Shown here: one piece after another, positions 1 to 5,033 of the stretch
How positions within the stretch are numbered: position 1 is the first letter of the stretch
Layout of the letters: the number at the start of each line of letters is the position of its first letter
Source: an uncultured Clostridia bacterium
GTDB lineage: Bacteria; Bacillota; Clostridia; Oscillospirales; Butyricicoccaceae
NCBI GenBank assembly: GCA_910589115.1
Contig: CAJUSB010000178.1
Coordinates: 1-5,033, forward strand
Direction of reading: 5' to 3'
Length of the DNA: 5,033 nucleotides
The notes under the pieces: generated by a model
What the model saw: only the letters and a program-made list of their open reading frames with translations
Told to the model about the DNA's origin: nothing
The model's database searches: none
Translations under genes and position numbers: made by a program

Positions 1-130
1 TTTTAAGTTTTTAATGCTTCTCGGTGAGGATAGAGTGATTTTTCAGTAGACCCTAATATAACTATTTTAAAAACATTTAGATGTATATGACGTACTTTAT
101 TATGCATCGGAGTCCATCCCGATGTTTCGC
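1..130. other. AT-rich intergenic stretch with no supported gene
   Basis: I see no convincing coding region here. G+C over the first 240 bases is about 35% by manual count, clearly lower than the genes that follow. The only open frame of any length, on the minus strand from about 236 to 3, would start at GTG, lacks a Shine-Dalgarno sequence, has no recognisable motif, and runs across the plus-strand promoter at 131-159. The A/T tracts at 52-80 could act as an UP-like element, but this is speculative. The end of an upstream gene may lie just outside the window. Confidence 0.6.
105..124. promoter_or_regulatory. Inverted repeat just upstream of the -35 box, possible operator
   Basis: CATCGG (105-110) and CCGATG (119-124) form a perfect 6-base inverted repeat separated by 8 bases. 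It ends six bases before the -35 hexamer at 131, a position where an activator or repressor could bind. As RNA it could form a short hairpin, but no clear T-tract follows, so a terminator for an upstream gene is less likely. A 6-base repeat can occur by chance, so the functional call is an inference. Confidence 0.25.
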
Positions 131-159
131 TTGACTTTTCCAGCCCCCGTATGTAAAAT
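131..159 (+). promoter_or_regulatory. Sigma-A-type promoter for the two-gene operon
   Basis: TTGACT at 131-136 matches five of six bases of the -35 consensus. TAAAAT at 154-159 matches five of six of the -10 consensus. The spacer is exactly 17 bases. It lies on the strand of both genes and in the AT-rich region, and transcription would start near 166. That gives a leader of roughly 195-200 nt before the lipoprotein start codon. No better match was seen upstream of either gene. Confidence 0.6.
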
Positions 160-179
160 ATATTACGTATCAGACGCTT

Positions 180-192
180 TTTTTCCGAAAAA
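180..192. promoter_or_regulatory. Small palindrome in the early leader, possible operator
   Basis: TTTTTCCGAAAAA is a perfect odd-centred palindrome, six bases each side of one central base. It lies about 15-25 bases after the predicted transcription start, where a repressor could block elongation or initiation. Because it is mostly A/T tracts, chance is a real alternative. Confidence 0.15.
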
Positions 193-253
193 TAGTTATC
201 AATTACCCTCCAATAATAGAAAGCACCTTTCACCACCGGAGAAAATCAAATAT

Positions 254-330
254 CCCGCTCACGGGTGAAAACAGGGCTGCGCTAGCATCCTTGCGGGTGT
301 CCGCACCCGCCGCTCTAGCGAGGAGGGAGG
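254..330 (+). promoter_or_regulatory. Structured 5' leader: nested GC-rich stem-loop with an alternative pairing
   Basis: An inner stem GCGGGTG (293-299) pairs with CACCCGC (304-310) around the tetraloop TCCG. An outer stem CGCTAG (280-285) pairs with CTAGCG (315-320), with an internal loop between them. A second copy of CGGGTG at 262-267 could pair with the same CACCCG (304-309), so two exclusive folds are possible. In one of them CCCG (254-257) pairs with CGGG (262-265) as a small tetraloop hairpin. A purine run, AGGAGGGAGG (321-330), follows the outer stem directly. No T-tract follows, so it is not a standard intrinsic terminator. It does not match any riboswitch class I can recall. It may be a cis-regulatory leader or a dispersed palindromic repeat. 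Confidence 0.4.
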
Positions 331-347
331 CAAATCCAATTACATAC

Positions 348-355
348 GAAAGAAG
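348..355 (+). promoter_or_regulatory. Ribosome binding site of the lipoprotein gene
   Basis: GAAAGAAG matches the Shine-Dalgarno stretch GAAAGGAG at seven of eight bases and ends 8 bases before the ATG at 364, which supports that start. The stronger-looking GGAGGGAGG at 322-330 is 33 bases upstream of this ATG, too far to serve it, and no other ATG, GTG or TTG follows it at usable distance. Confidence 0.55.
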
Positions 356-363
356 ATGATTCC

Positions 364-2145
364 ATGGCAAAGGGGCTTGGACGGCGGCTAGCCGCACTGT
401 TCATTGCCGTCTCCCTGCTGCTATGCGGCTGTAGTCCCACTACAGCGCAAAACGCCGGGACAGATGACGACTCCCTGACAATGAATACTTGGCGCAGTTA
501 TAACGACTTTCATAAACTGCTGGCAGAAACCCGCCCGGATCTCCCGCTTTCCCTCATTTCCTACACGGGGTGCAATCAGACGGGCTACAGCTGGGCGCAA
601 ATGCAGGCTGACGATATTCCTGACTTTTTCATTACGAGTCAGATATTAGATGAGGAATTGGCGGCTGAACGCCTTGTTGATTTATCTGCATATCCGTTTA
701 TAAACCGCTTTTCTACCTCAATTCTCGATCAGGTTGCGATTGATGGCGGAGTGTACTTGTTGCCTGTTAATTCTGTCATGTACGGTATCTACTACAATAA
801 AACATTGATGGAAGAACACGGCTGGACGCTTCCAAACAATTTTGCGGAATTGGAAACGTTGTGCGAACAGATTCGCGAAGCAGGCCTTATTCCCGGCGTA
901 ATTGGTACACAACTGACAGGCAATACCTTTTCCACTGTTTTCAATTTGGCTAAAACCAGCTGGCTGACTACGCCCGCAGGTCTGAACTGGGAACGCAGCT
1001 TCCTCAATGGTGAGGCCTCGGCCGAAGGCACATGGGAAGACACAATGGACTATGTTCAGAAATATATTGATATCGGAATGTTCCAGACAGACCCGGAGGA
1101 TAGAGGAAACCCCACCATCATCCTGGATTATCTCGGCAGCAGGAAGGCGGTTTTTGCCACTGCTGTACTTGCTGTCAGCATCACCGAGCTGCCGGAGACC
1201 GGCGATCAGCTGGGGCTGATGCCCTTTATCAGTGAAGACGGCAGCAAAAACATATATATGTATAGTCCATCCTCTTATATTGGCATCAGCAAGCGCTTAA
1301 CGGAACCGGGCAATGAAAAGAAGCTGGAGCAGGCGATAGAGGTTTTATCGCTGCTGTTTTCCGAAGAGGGGCAGGACGCGTTCATCAACGAACAAACGCC
1401 GTGTATTTCGAGCGTGTTGGATCATTCGGACGTTGGGGCAGACTCCATGATTTTTGATGCACAGCAGGCCTTTCAGGAGGGGCGTGCTTTCCCAATGACT
1501 TATGCGCACTGGGAGGATATTCTGGCCGGTATCGGACAGAGTTATAAGGACTGGTTCCGCGGTGAAAACGGAATGGACGGCCCAAAATGTATCGCAGCAA
1601 TGGATAAACAAAAGCAGGATGCGCTGAAACAAGCGGATCAACTCTATTTCTGCGAAAGTACGGCGGATTTCACGCTCCAGGAAACCGCAAAACTAATTGC
1701 AAAGGCTGTCGGCAGCGGGCTAGGCGCGGACGCTGTCATGATCCCGCTCGGCGGATATCATGAAAACGGTAGTGAGCTTTATTCCGGCGTAACCGGGAAA
1801 TTGTATCAGGGCAAGATCAATCTGGATGTTGTCAGTGCAATCTCCCCATACACAAACGGAGATTTCCTGATTATGGAAATGACTGGTGCGGACGCAAATA
1901 CCCTCGTGCAGGAAGGCTTCGATGCGTATGGCGATGGAATGCCGTTTGAATACCTGCTGGTTACCAAGGGGGACATCATGCTAAAGGATGATACCAAATA
2001 CCGAATCGCCTTTCTGCCGGAAGGCTATACCGAACAAACAGCAGCAGCGCATCCCACCGAAACTGTAACGCATTCACTAACTGATTTTCTGCACCGTTGG
2101 CTGGAGCAGCAGGAAACGGTCTCCCCGGACGGAAATCCCTGGTGA
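364..2145 (+). CDS. Lipoprotein: extracellular solute-binding domain fused to a 5'-nucleotidase C-terminal-like domain
   Basis: This is a predicted lipid-anchored extracellular binding protein of 593 residues. It begins with a basic n-region, a hydrophobic stretch (about 9-20) and a lipobox L-C-G-C with C23 as the likely lipidated cysteine. Residues about 35-420 resemble ABC-type family 1 solute-binding proteins. Typical signs are the Y-L-L-P-V-N hinge-like segment at 131-136, followed by Y-N-K-T-L-M-E-E-H-G-W to residue 154, and the late helix F-S-E-E-G-Q-D-A-F near 332. From about 428 to 575 the sequence changes character and resembles the 5_nucleotid_C domain: an E-T-A-K-L-I-A-K-A helix, A-D at 455-456, G-G at 463-464, a G-K-L-Y-Q-G-K-I segment from 478, P-Y-T-N at 495-498 and M-T-G-A-D from 506. 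The catalytic metallophosphatase domain is absent, so enzymatic activity is unlikely. No transporter genes adjoin it; a kinase gene follows 111 bases later. The solute-binding assignment is firm. The C-terminal assignment is from motif pattern by eye, and the ligand is unknown. Confidence 0.9.
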   Translation: MAKGLGRRLAALFIAVSLLLCGCSPTTAQNAGTDDDSLTMNTWRSYNDFHKLLAETRPDLPLSLISYTGCNQTGYSWAQMQADDIPDFFITSQILDEELAAERLVDLSAYPFINRFSTSILDQVAIDGGVYLLPVNSVMYGIYYNKTLMEEHGWTLPNNFAELETLCEQIREAGLIPGVIGTQLTGNTFSTVFNLAKTSWLTTPAGLNWERSFLNGEASAEGTWEDTMDYVQKYIDIGMFQTDPEDRGNPTIILDYLGSRKAVFATAVLAVSITELPETGDQLGLMPFISEDGSKNIYMYSPSSYIGISKRLTEPGNEKKLEQAIEVLSLLFSEEGQDAFINEQTPCISSVLDHSDVGADSMIFDAQQAFQEGRAFPMTYAHWEDILAGIGQSYKDWFRGENGMDGPKCIAAMDKQKQDALKQADQLYFCESTADFTLQETAKLIAKAVGSGLGADAVMIPLGGYHENGSELYSGVTGKLYQGKINLDVVSAISPYTNGDFLIMEMTGADANTLVQEGFDAYGDGMPFEYLLVTKGDIMLKDDTKYRIAFLPEGYTEQTAAAHPTETVTHSLTDFLHRWLEQQETVSPDGNPW

Positions 2146-2221
2146 CATCCTGCGAACTGAAAATGTTTACAGGCGGCGGTGCGGCCTATGTCTTGTTTGA
2201 TAATTGTTACAAAAAATGCGT

Positions 2222-2240
2222 CGCAGCAGAGCTGGCTGCG
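2222..2240 (+). promoter_or_regulatory. Hairpin just upstream of the kinase ribosome binding site
   Basis: CGCAGC (2222-2227) pairs perfectly with GCTGCG (2235-2240) around a 7-base loop. It ends three bases before the purine-rich Shine-Dalgarno sequence. No T-tract follows, so it is not an intrinsic terminator. It could stabilise the 3' half of the message or tune translation of the kinase relative to the binding protein; both are inferences. Confidence 0.3.
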
Positions 2241-2243
2241 CCC

Positions 2244-2255
2244 GGAAAGGGGAGG
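2244..2255 (+). promoter_or_regulatory. Ribosome binding site of the kinase gene; start codon ambiguous
   Basis: GGAAAGGGGAGG is a strong Shine-Dalgarno-like sequence. If GGAGG (2251-2255) pairs with 16S rRNA, the ATG at 2257 is only 1 base away and the in-frame ATG at 2269 is 13 bases away. If the upstream GGAAAGG (2244-2250) is used, the ATG at 2257 is 6 bases away. Either ATG is plausible, and they differ by four residues. Confidence 0.6.
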
Positions 2256-2256
2256 T

Positions 2257-4905
2257 ATGTACAAATTTATGACACCCGAAAAAAGGAAACGGAATATCGC
2301 AATTTCAGCGGGGCTGGCGGCAGGGCTGTTCGTGTTCCTGCTGGCAGGCGGCATTTATTTCACCGGGTACTTGAAGGATCAGATTTTTGCGGAACGCACC
2401 GCTCAGCTCAATGAAATCACTTCACAGGTACGAATCAACCTGAATAATGCGCTGGATGCTCATTGGAATTACCTGACAGCCGCAACCAACTTCCTTACAC
2501 AGAAGCAGTTTGATACGGAGGAAGAGACCGTGCAGGCGCTTGGGCAGATGGAAGGACTGATGGGAACCGAACGCTACAGCTCGTTCCTGATCCTGCTCGA
2601 CAGCAAAGGCAACTGCTATGATAAAAACGGGATGCATGGGGTATGGTCGGACATTGACCGGATTGCCGACGGAGCAGAGCGATATACTTTTATTTCTGAT
2701 AGTTATACTTATAAGGGCAGCTATTGGGCGTTTGTGTACCGGCTGGATGCACCGCTGGAAACGGCACAGGATGGAGTCATCTTCACCCATGCCGTACTGA
2801 TGAAGGACGTTTATACGCTGACAGAATATTATAACAGCAGTGCATACGGCAGCCAGAATGAAACCTATATCTTGAAAAGCGACGGCACGCGGATGCATGA
2901 TGACAAATCCGACAATACCATACAGGCCTATAATGTGCTCAAGGTACTGGAAGAAATGGAAGGGCAGGGCTATCCGGACATCCGGTCAGCCATACGGGAG
3001 CAGGATACCATCAGCGCGAATTTCTACTATCAGGGCGAAGAATATTATTACTGCCTGACTGCGCTGAAGGAATATGATACACTGTTGTTGTTCCTGATTC
3101 CGGCGGACTATGTAGCGCCCGGCACGGTGAAAATGTTGGCGGCAGTTGTGCGGATGCTGTTGTTGCTGACGGTCGCACAGCTGGCAATGATGATTGCAGT
3201 TGCTGTTTCGCTGATGCGGCAGCAAGCGAGTGTGCGGCTGTTCCGGCAGGAGCAGGAGAACCTGCGGCGGCAGGAGCTGCTGAATACGCAGCTGGAAGAG
3301 ACAAACGCCATGCTGGCGCAGTCAAAGGAAACGGCTGAGCAGGCATTCCGGATTGCGGAGGAAGCAAACCGGGCGAAAAGCTCGTTCCTCTCTAATATGA
3401 GCCATGATATCCGCACACCGATGAATGCAGTGGTTGGCTTTGCGGCGCTGTTGGCGCGGGATGCAGAGGACCCGGAGCGGGTGCGGGAATATACACGGAA
3501 AATCAAGGCTTCCAGCCAGCACTTGCTGGGACTGATTAACGATATTCTGGACATCAGCAAAATAGAGGCGGGGAAAACAACGCTCAGCCTTTCGGACGAA
3601 AACCTGGTAGAGCTGATTGAGAATATTGATTCGATCATCCGGCCGCAGATGAAGGGCAGGCAGCATATCTTTAAGGTATACAACCGGGGGCTCCGTCACG
3701 AGCAGGTTATTATGGATAAGCTGCGGCTGAATCAGATTCTGCTGAACCTGCTGTCGAATGCGGCCAAATACACCCCGGACGGCGGACATATAACGTTCAC
3801 GGTGGAAGAGCTGGCGCAGCAGACGCGGCAGCTGGTGCGTTTCCGGTTTATTGTGGCTGATGATGGCTACGGCATGAGCGAGGAATACCAAAAAAAGATT
3901 TTCCAGGCGTTCACCCGGGAGGAGGACAGTGTCACGAACCGGATACAGGGCACGGGCCTGGGAATGGCGATTACTAAGAATTTGATTGACCTAATGGGCG
4001 GTGCAATTTCGGTAGAAAGCACGAAAGGGAAAGGATCAACCTTTACTGTAGAGCTGGAACTGCAAATCAGCGCACAGGCAGTGGACAATGGATTCTGGCA
4101 GAAAAACGGCATATCGCGCATTTTAGCGGCGGACGACAAGGAAGCCGCTTGCCGAAACATACAGATGACGATGGACGGCACGGGCGTAGAGACAGACTAT
4201 GTATTGGACGGCCAATCGGCTGTCGAAAAGGTAAAACAAGCCAACTCGGACGGCCAGCCATATCACATCGTGCTACTGGACCGGAACATGCCGGGGCTAG
4301 GCGGTGTGGAAGCGGCGCGGCGCATTCGGGAGGCGGTGCCGCATACAGCGCCGCTGCTGATACTGACCAGCTACGACTGGATGGATGCAGAGGAGGAAGC
4401 ACGGACCGCGGGCATAGATGCATTCTTGCCGAAGCCGTTCTTTTTGACGAGTTTCCGGCAGAAGGTGGATGCAGTGCTGCACAGAGTATCTGTGGGGGCT
4501 CCGGCCTCGCCAGGCGAAAACATTTTGTCAGGAAAAAACATTCTTGCGGCAGAAGACAACGAGCTGAACGCGGAAATCTTGCAGGAGCTGCTGGACATGG
4601 AGGGGGCAGCTTGTACGATTTGCGAAAACGGCAAACTGGCGGTAGAAACCTTTGCTGCTTCTTCACCAGGCAAGTACGATTTAATTCTGATGGACGTACA
4701 AATGCCGGTCATGAACGGCTACGAGGCGGCGCAAATGATTCGCGCGGCGGACCATCCGCAGGCGAAAGCGGTACCTATTATTGCTATGACGGCAAATGCA
4801 TTTTCGGACGACATACGGGACGCGCTTGCATCTGGAATGAACGCCCATGTATCAAAGCCGCTTGACATGGCGGTACTGGAGCAGACGGTGCGCCCCTTCC
4901 TGTAG
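2257..4905 (+). CDS. Hybrid sensor histidine kinase with double-Cache-like sensor and two receiver domains
   Basis: This membrane sensor kinase has 882 residues from the ATG at 2257, or 878 from 2269. After a basic start (E-K-R-K-R-N) comes membrane segment 1 (about 14-37), then an extracytoplasmic region (about 38-290) resembling a double Cache sensor: L-L-D-S-K-G-N-C-Y-D and, later, Y-I-L-K-S-D-G-T look like the paired strand-turn motifs. Membrane segment 2 lies at about 291-320 and a coiled coil leads to HisKA with S-H-D-I-R-T-P; the phosphorylated histidine is H383. The ATPase domain has its N-box at N501, G1 box D-G-Y-G around 536-539 and G2 box G-T-G-L-G at 565-569. Receiver 1 has D626/D627, phosphoacceptor D675 and K726. 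Receiver 2 has E766/D767, phosphoacceptor D813 and K867. Both keep their key residues, so both should be phosphorylatable. No Hpt, DNA-binding or GGDEF domain follows, and the protein ends with receiver 2, so the output must be a separate protein. The preceding binding lipoprotein is its likely partner. The kinase call is firm; the sensor subtype is by eye. Confidence 0.95.
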   Translation: MYKFMTPEKRKRNIAISAGLAAGLFVFLLAGGIYFTGYLKDQIFAERTAQLNEITSQVRINLNNALDAHWNYLTAATNFLTQKQFDTEEETVQALGQMEGLMGTERYSSFLILLDSKGNCYDKNGMHGVWSDIDRIADGAERYTFISDSYTYKGSYWAFVYRLDAPLETAQDGVIFTHAVLMKDVYTLTEYYNSSAYGSQNETYILKSDGTRMHDDKSDNTIQAYNVLKVLEEMEGQGYPDIRSAIREQDTISANFYYQGEEYYYCLTALKEYDTLLLFLIPADYVAPGTVKMLAAVVRMLLLLTVAQLAMMIAVAVSLMRQQASVRLFRQEQENLRRQELLNTQLEETNAMLAQSKETAEQAFRIAEEANRAKSSFLSNMSHDIRTPMNAVVGFAALLARDAEDPERVREYTRKIKASSQHLLGLINDILDISKIEAGKTTLSLSDENLVELIENIDSIIRPQMKGRQHIFKVYNRGLRHEQVIMDKLRLNQILLNLLSNAAKYTPDGGHITFTVEELAQQTRQLVRFRFIVADDGYGMSEEYQKKIFQAFTREEDSVTNRIQGTGLGMAITKNLIDLMGGAISVESTKGKGSTFTVELELQISAQAVDNGFWQKNGISRILAADDKEAACRNIQMTMDGTGVETDYVLDGQSAVEKVKQANSDGQPYHIVLLDRNMPGLGGVEAARRIREAVPHTAPLLILTSYDWMDAEEEARTAGIDAFLPKPFFLTSFRQKVDAVLHRVSVGAPASPGENILSGKNILAAEDNELNAEILQELLDMEGAACTICENGKLAVETFAASSPGKYDLILMDVQMPVMNGYEAAQMIRAADHPQAKAVPIIAMTANAFSDDIRDALASGMNAHVSKPLDMAVLEQTVRPFL

Positions 4906-4918
4906 CCCCTCGCCGGGG
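4906..4918 (+). other. Short GC hairpin directly after the kinase stop codon
   Basis: CCCC (4906-4909) pairs with GGGG (4915-4918) around TCGCC, starting at the base after the TAG stop. There is no T-tract, so it is not a canonical intrinsic terminator. It opens the GC-rich hairpin-dense stretch that continues to the window end and may be part of the same repeated element. Confidence 0.3.
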
Positions 4919-4939
4919 AGGCGTCCTACGCGGACAGCG

Positions 4940-4956
4940 GCAGGGCGCTGCCCTGC
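4940..4956. repeat. Perfect 7-base stem-loop at the head of the repeat tract
   Basis: GCAGGGC (4940-4946) and GCCCTGC (4950-4956) form a perfect inverted repeat with a 3-base loop. A similar hairpin, AGGGC-TCT-GCCCT, occurs at 4983-4995 within the following repeat. So the tract alternates GGGC/GCCC hairpins with CCGC/GCGG hairpins. No T-tract follows any of them. Confidence 0.5.
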
Positions 4957-4957
4957 A

Positions 4958-5033
4958 CCCGCGCCTCTGCGGCGGGCACCAAAGGGCTCTGCCCTCTGGA
5001 CTCCCGCGCCTCTGCGGCGGGCACCAAAGGGCT
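4958..5033. repeat. Tandem GC-rich direct repeat: two exact 31-base copies at 45-base spacing
   Basis: The 31 bases at 4958-4988 recur exactly at 5003-5033, and the window ends inside the second copy, so the array probably continues. Each copy starts with CCCGC, contains CTCTGCGGCGGG able to fold back on the CCCGC, and ends with ACCAAAGGGCT. The 14 bases between copies (4989-5002) complete a GGGC-TCT-GCCC hairpin. The tract follows the kinase gene and contains no open coding signal. This kind of GC-rich palindromic intergenic repeat is something I associate with Oscillospiraceae genomes, from general recall rather than a search. Confidence 0.75.

Larger units (their letters stand above)
2146..2256 (+). 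other. Intergenic gap with no terminator, consistent with an operon
   Basis: These 111 bases contain no hairpin followed by a T-tract and no convincing promoter. A GATAAT at 2199-2204 lacks a matching -35 hexamer. The kinase reading frame stays open upstream to about 2179 (GTG), but that start has no Shine-Dalgarno sequence and would add residues unlike a kinase N-terminus. Co-transcription with the lipoprotein gene is the simplest reading. Confidence 0.5.

Noticed and set aside
3..236. Minus-strand 77-residue open frame with GTG start
   Set aside because: No Shine-Dalgarno sequence, no recognisable motif, and it runs across the plus-strand promoter; most likely chance in AT-rich intergenic DNA.
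364..2145. Active 5'-nucleotidase
   Set aside because: The N-terminal metallophosphatase domain with its metal-binding motifs is absent; a solute-binding domain is in its place.
2166..2204. Possible internal promoter for the kinase (TTTACA and GATAAT)
   Set aside because: The two hexamers are 27 bases apart and neither has a partner at 16-18 bases; the extended -10 TG is also misplaced.
2179..2256. Extension of the kinase to a GTG start at 2179
   Set aside because: No Shine-Dalgarno sequence there; the extra residues are unlike a kinase N-terminus, and a strong purine-rich site lies just before the ATGs at 2257 and 2269.
4149..4865. 238-residue plus-strand open frame inside the kinase gene
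   Set aside because: It lies in another frame of the two receiver domains, which have all expected motifs; the overlapping translation is low-complexity and arises from GC-biased codons.
4906..4956. Intrinsic terminator after the kinase
   Set aside because: Several GC hairpins are present but none is followed by a T-tract.
4940..5033. CRISPR array
   Set aside because: The spacing is a constant 45 bases with only a 14-base linker that itself forms part of a hairpin; that is far shorter than CRISPR spacers, and only two copies are visible.

Overview
The window reads as part of a chromosome from a low-to-mid G+C Gram-positive anaerobe of class Clostridia. An Oscillospiraceae-like gut commensal is the best guess. 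The reasons are a lipoprotein of the Firmicutes solute-binding type, a hybrid histidine kinase with the S-H-D-I-R-T-P phosphoacceptor motif common in gut Clostridia, GA-rich Shine-Dalgarno sequences, and GC-rich tandem hairpin repeats downstream. Taxonomy is inferred from style only.

Layout: positions 1-363 hold no convincing gene. The first 240 bases are AT-rich (about 35% G+C by my count). They carry a good sigma-A-type promoter (TTGACT, 17-base spacer, TAAAAT, 131-159) with a small inverted repeat just upstream. The transcript would start near 166 and have a leader of roughly 195-200 nt, ending in a nested GC-rich stem-loop (280-320). Positions 364-2145 encode a 593-residue lipoprotein. 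Its N-terminal two thirds is a family-1-like extracellular solute-binding domain. Its C-terminal part resembles the nucleotide-binding C-terminal domain of 5'-nucleotidases, without the catalytic metallophosphatase domain. After a 111-base gap with a hairpin and a Shine-Dalgarno sequence but no terminator, positions 2257-4905 encode a two-membrane-segment hybrid histidine kinase: extracytoplasmic double-Cache-like sensor, HisKA, HATPase, and two receiver domains. The last 128 bases are a GC-rich hairpin followed by a 31-base exact direct repeat at 45-base spacing that runs off the window.

The most reasonable reading is a two-gene sensory operon. A membrane-anchored binding protein would capture a ligand outside the cell and present it to the Cache-type sensor domain of the kinase, as LuxP-LuxQ and TorT-TorS do. 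The kinase would then pass phosphate through its own receivers to a partner not in this window. No ABC permease or ATPase gene is present, which favours sensing over transport, although such genes could lie outside. The unusual point is the solute-binding/5'-nucleotidase-C chimera, which could give the sensor a second, possibly nucleotide-like, ligand site.
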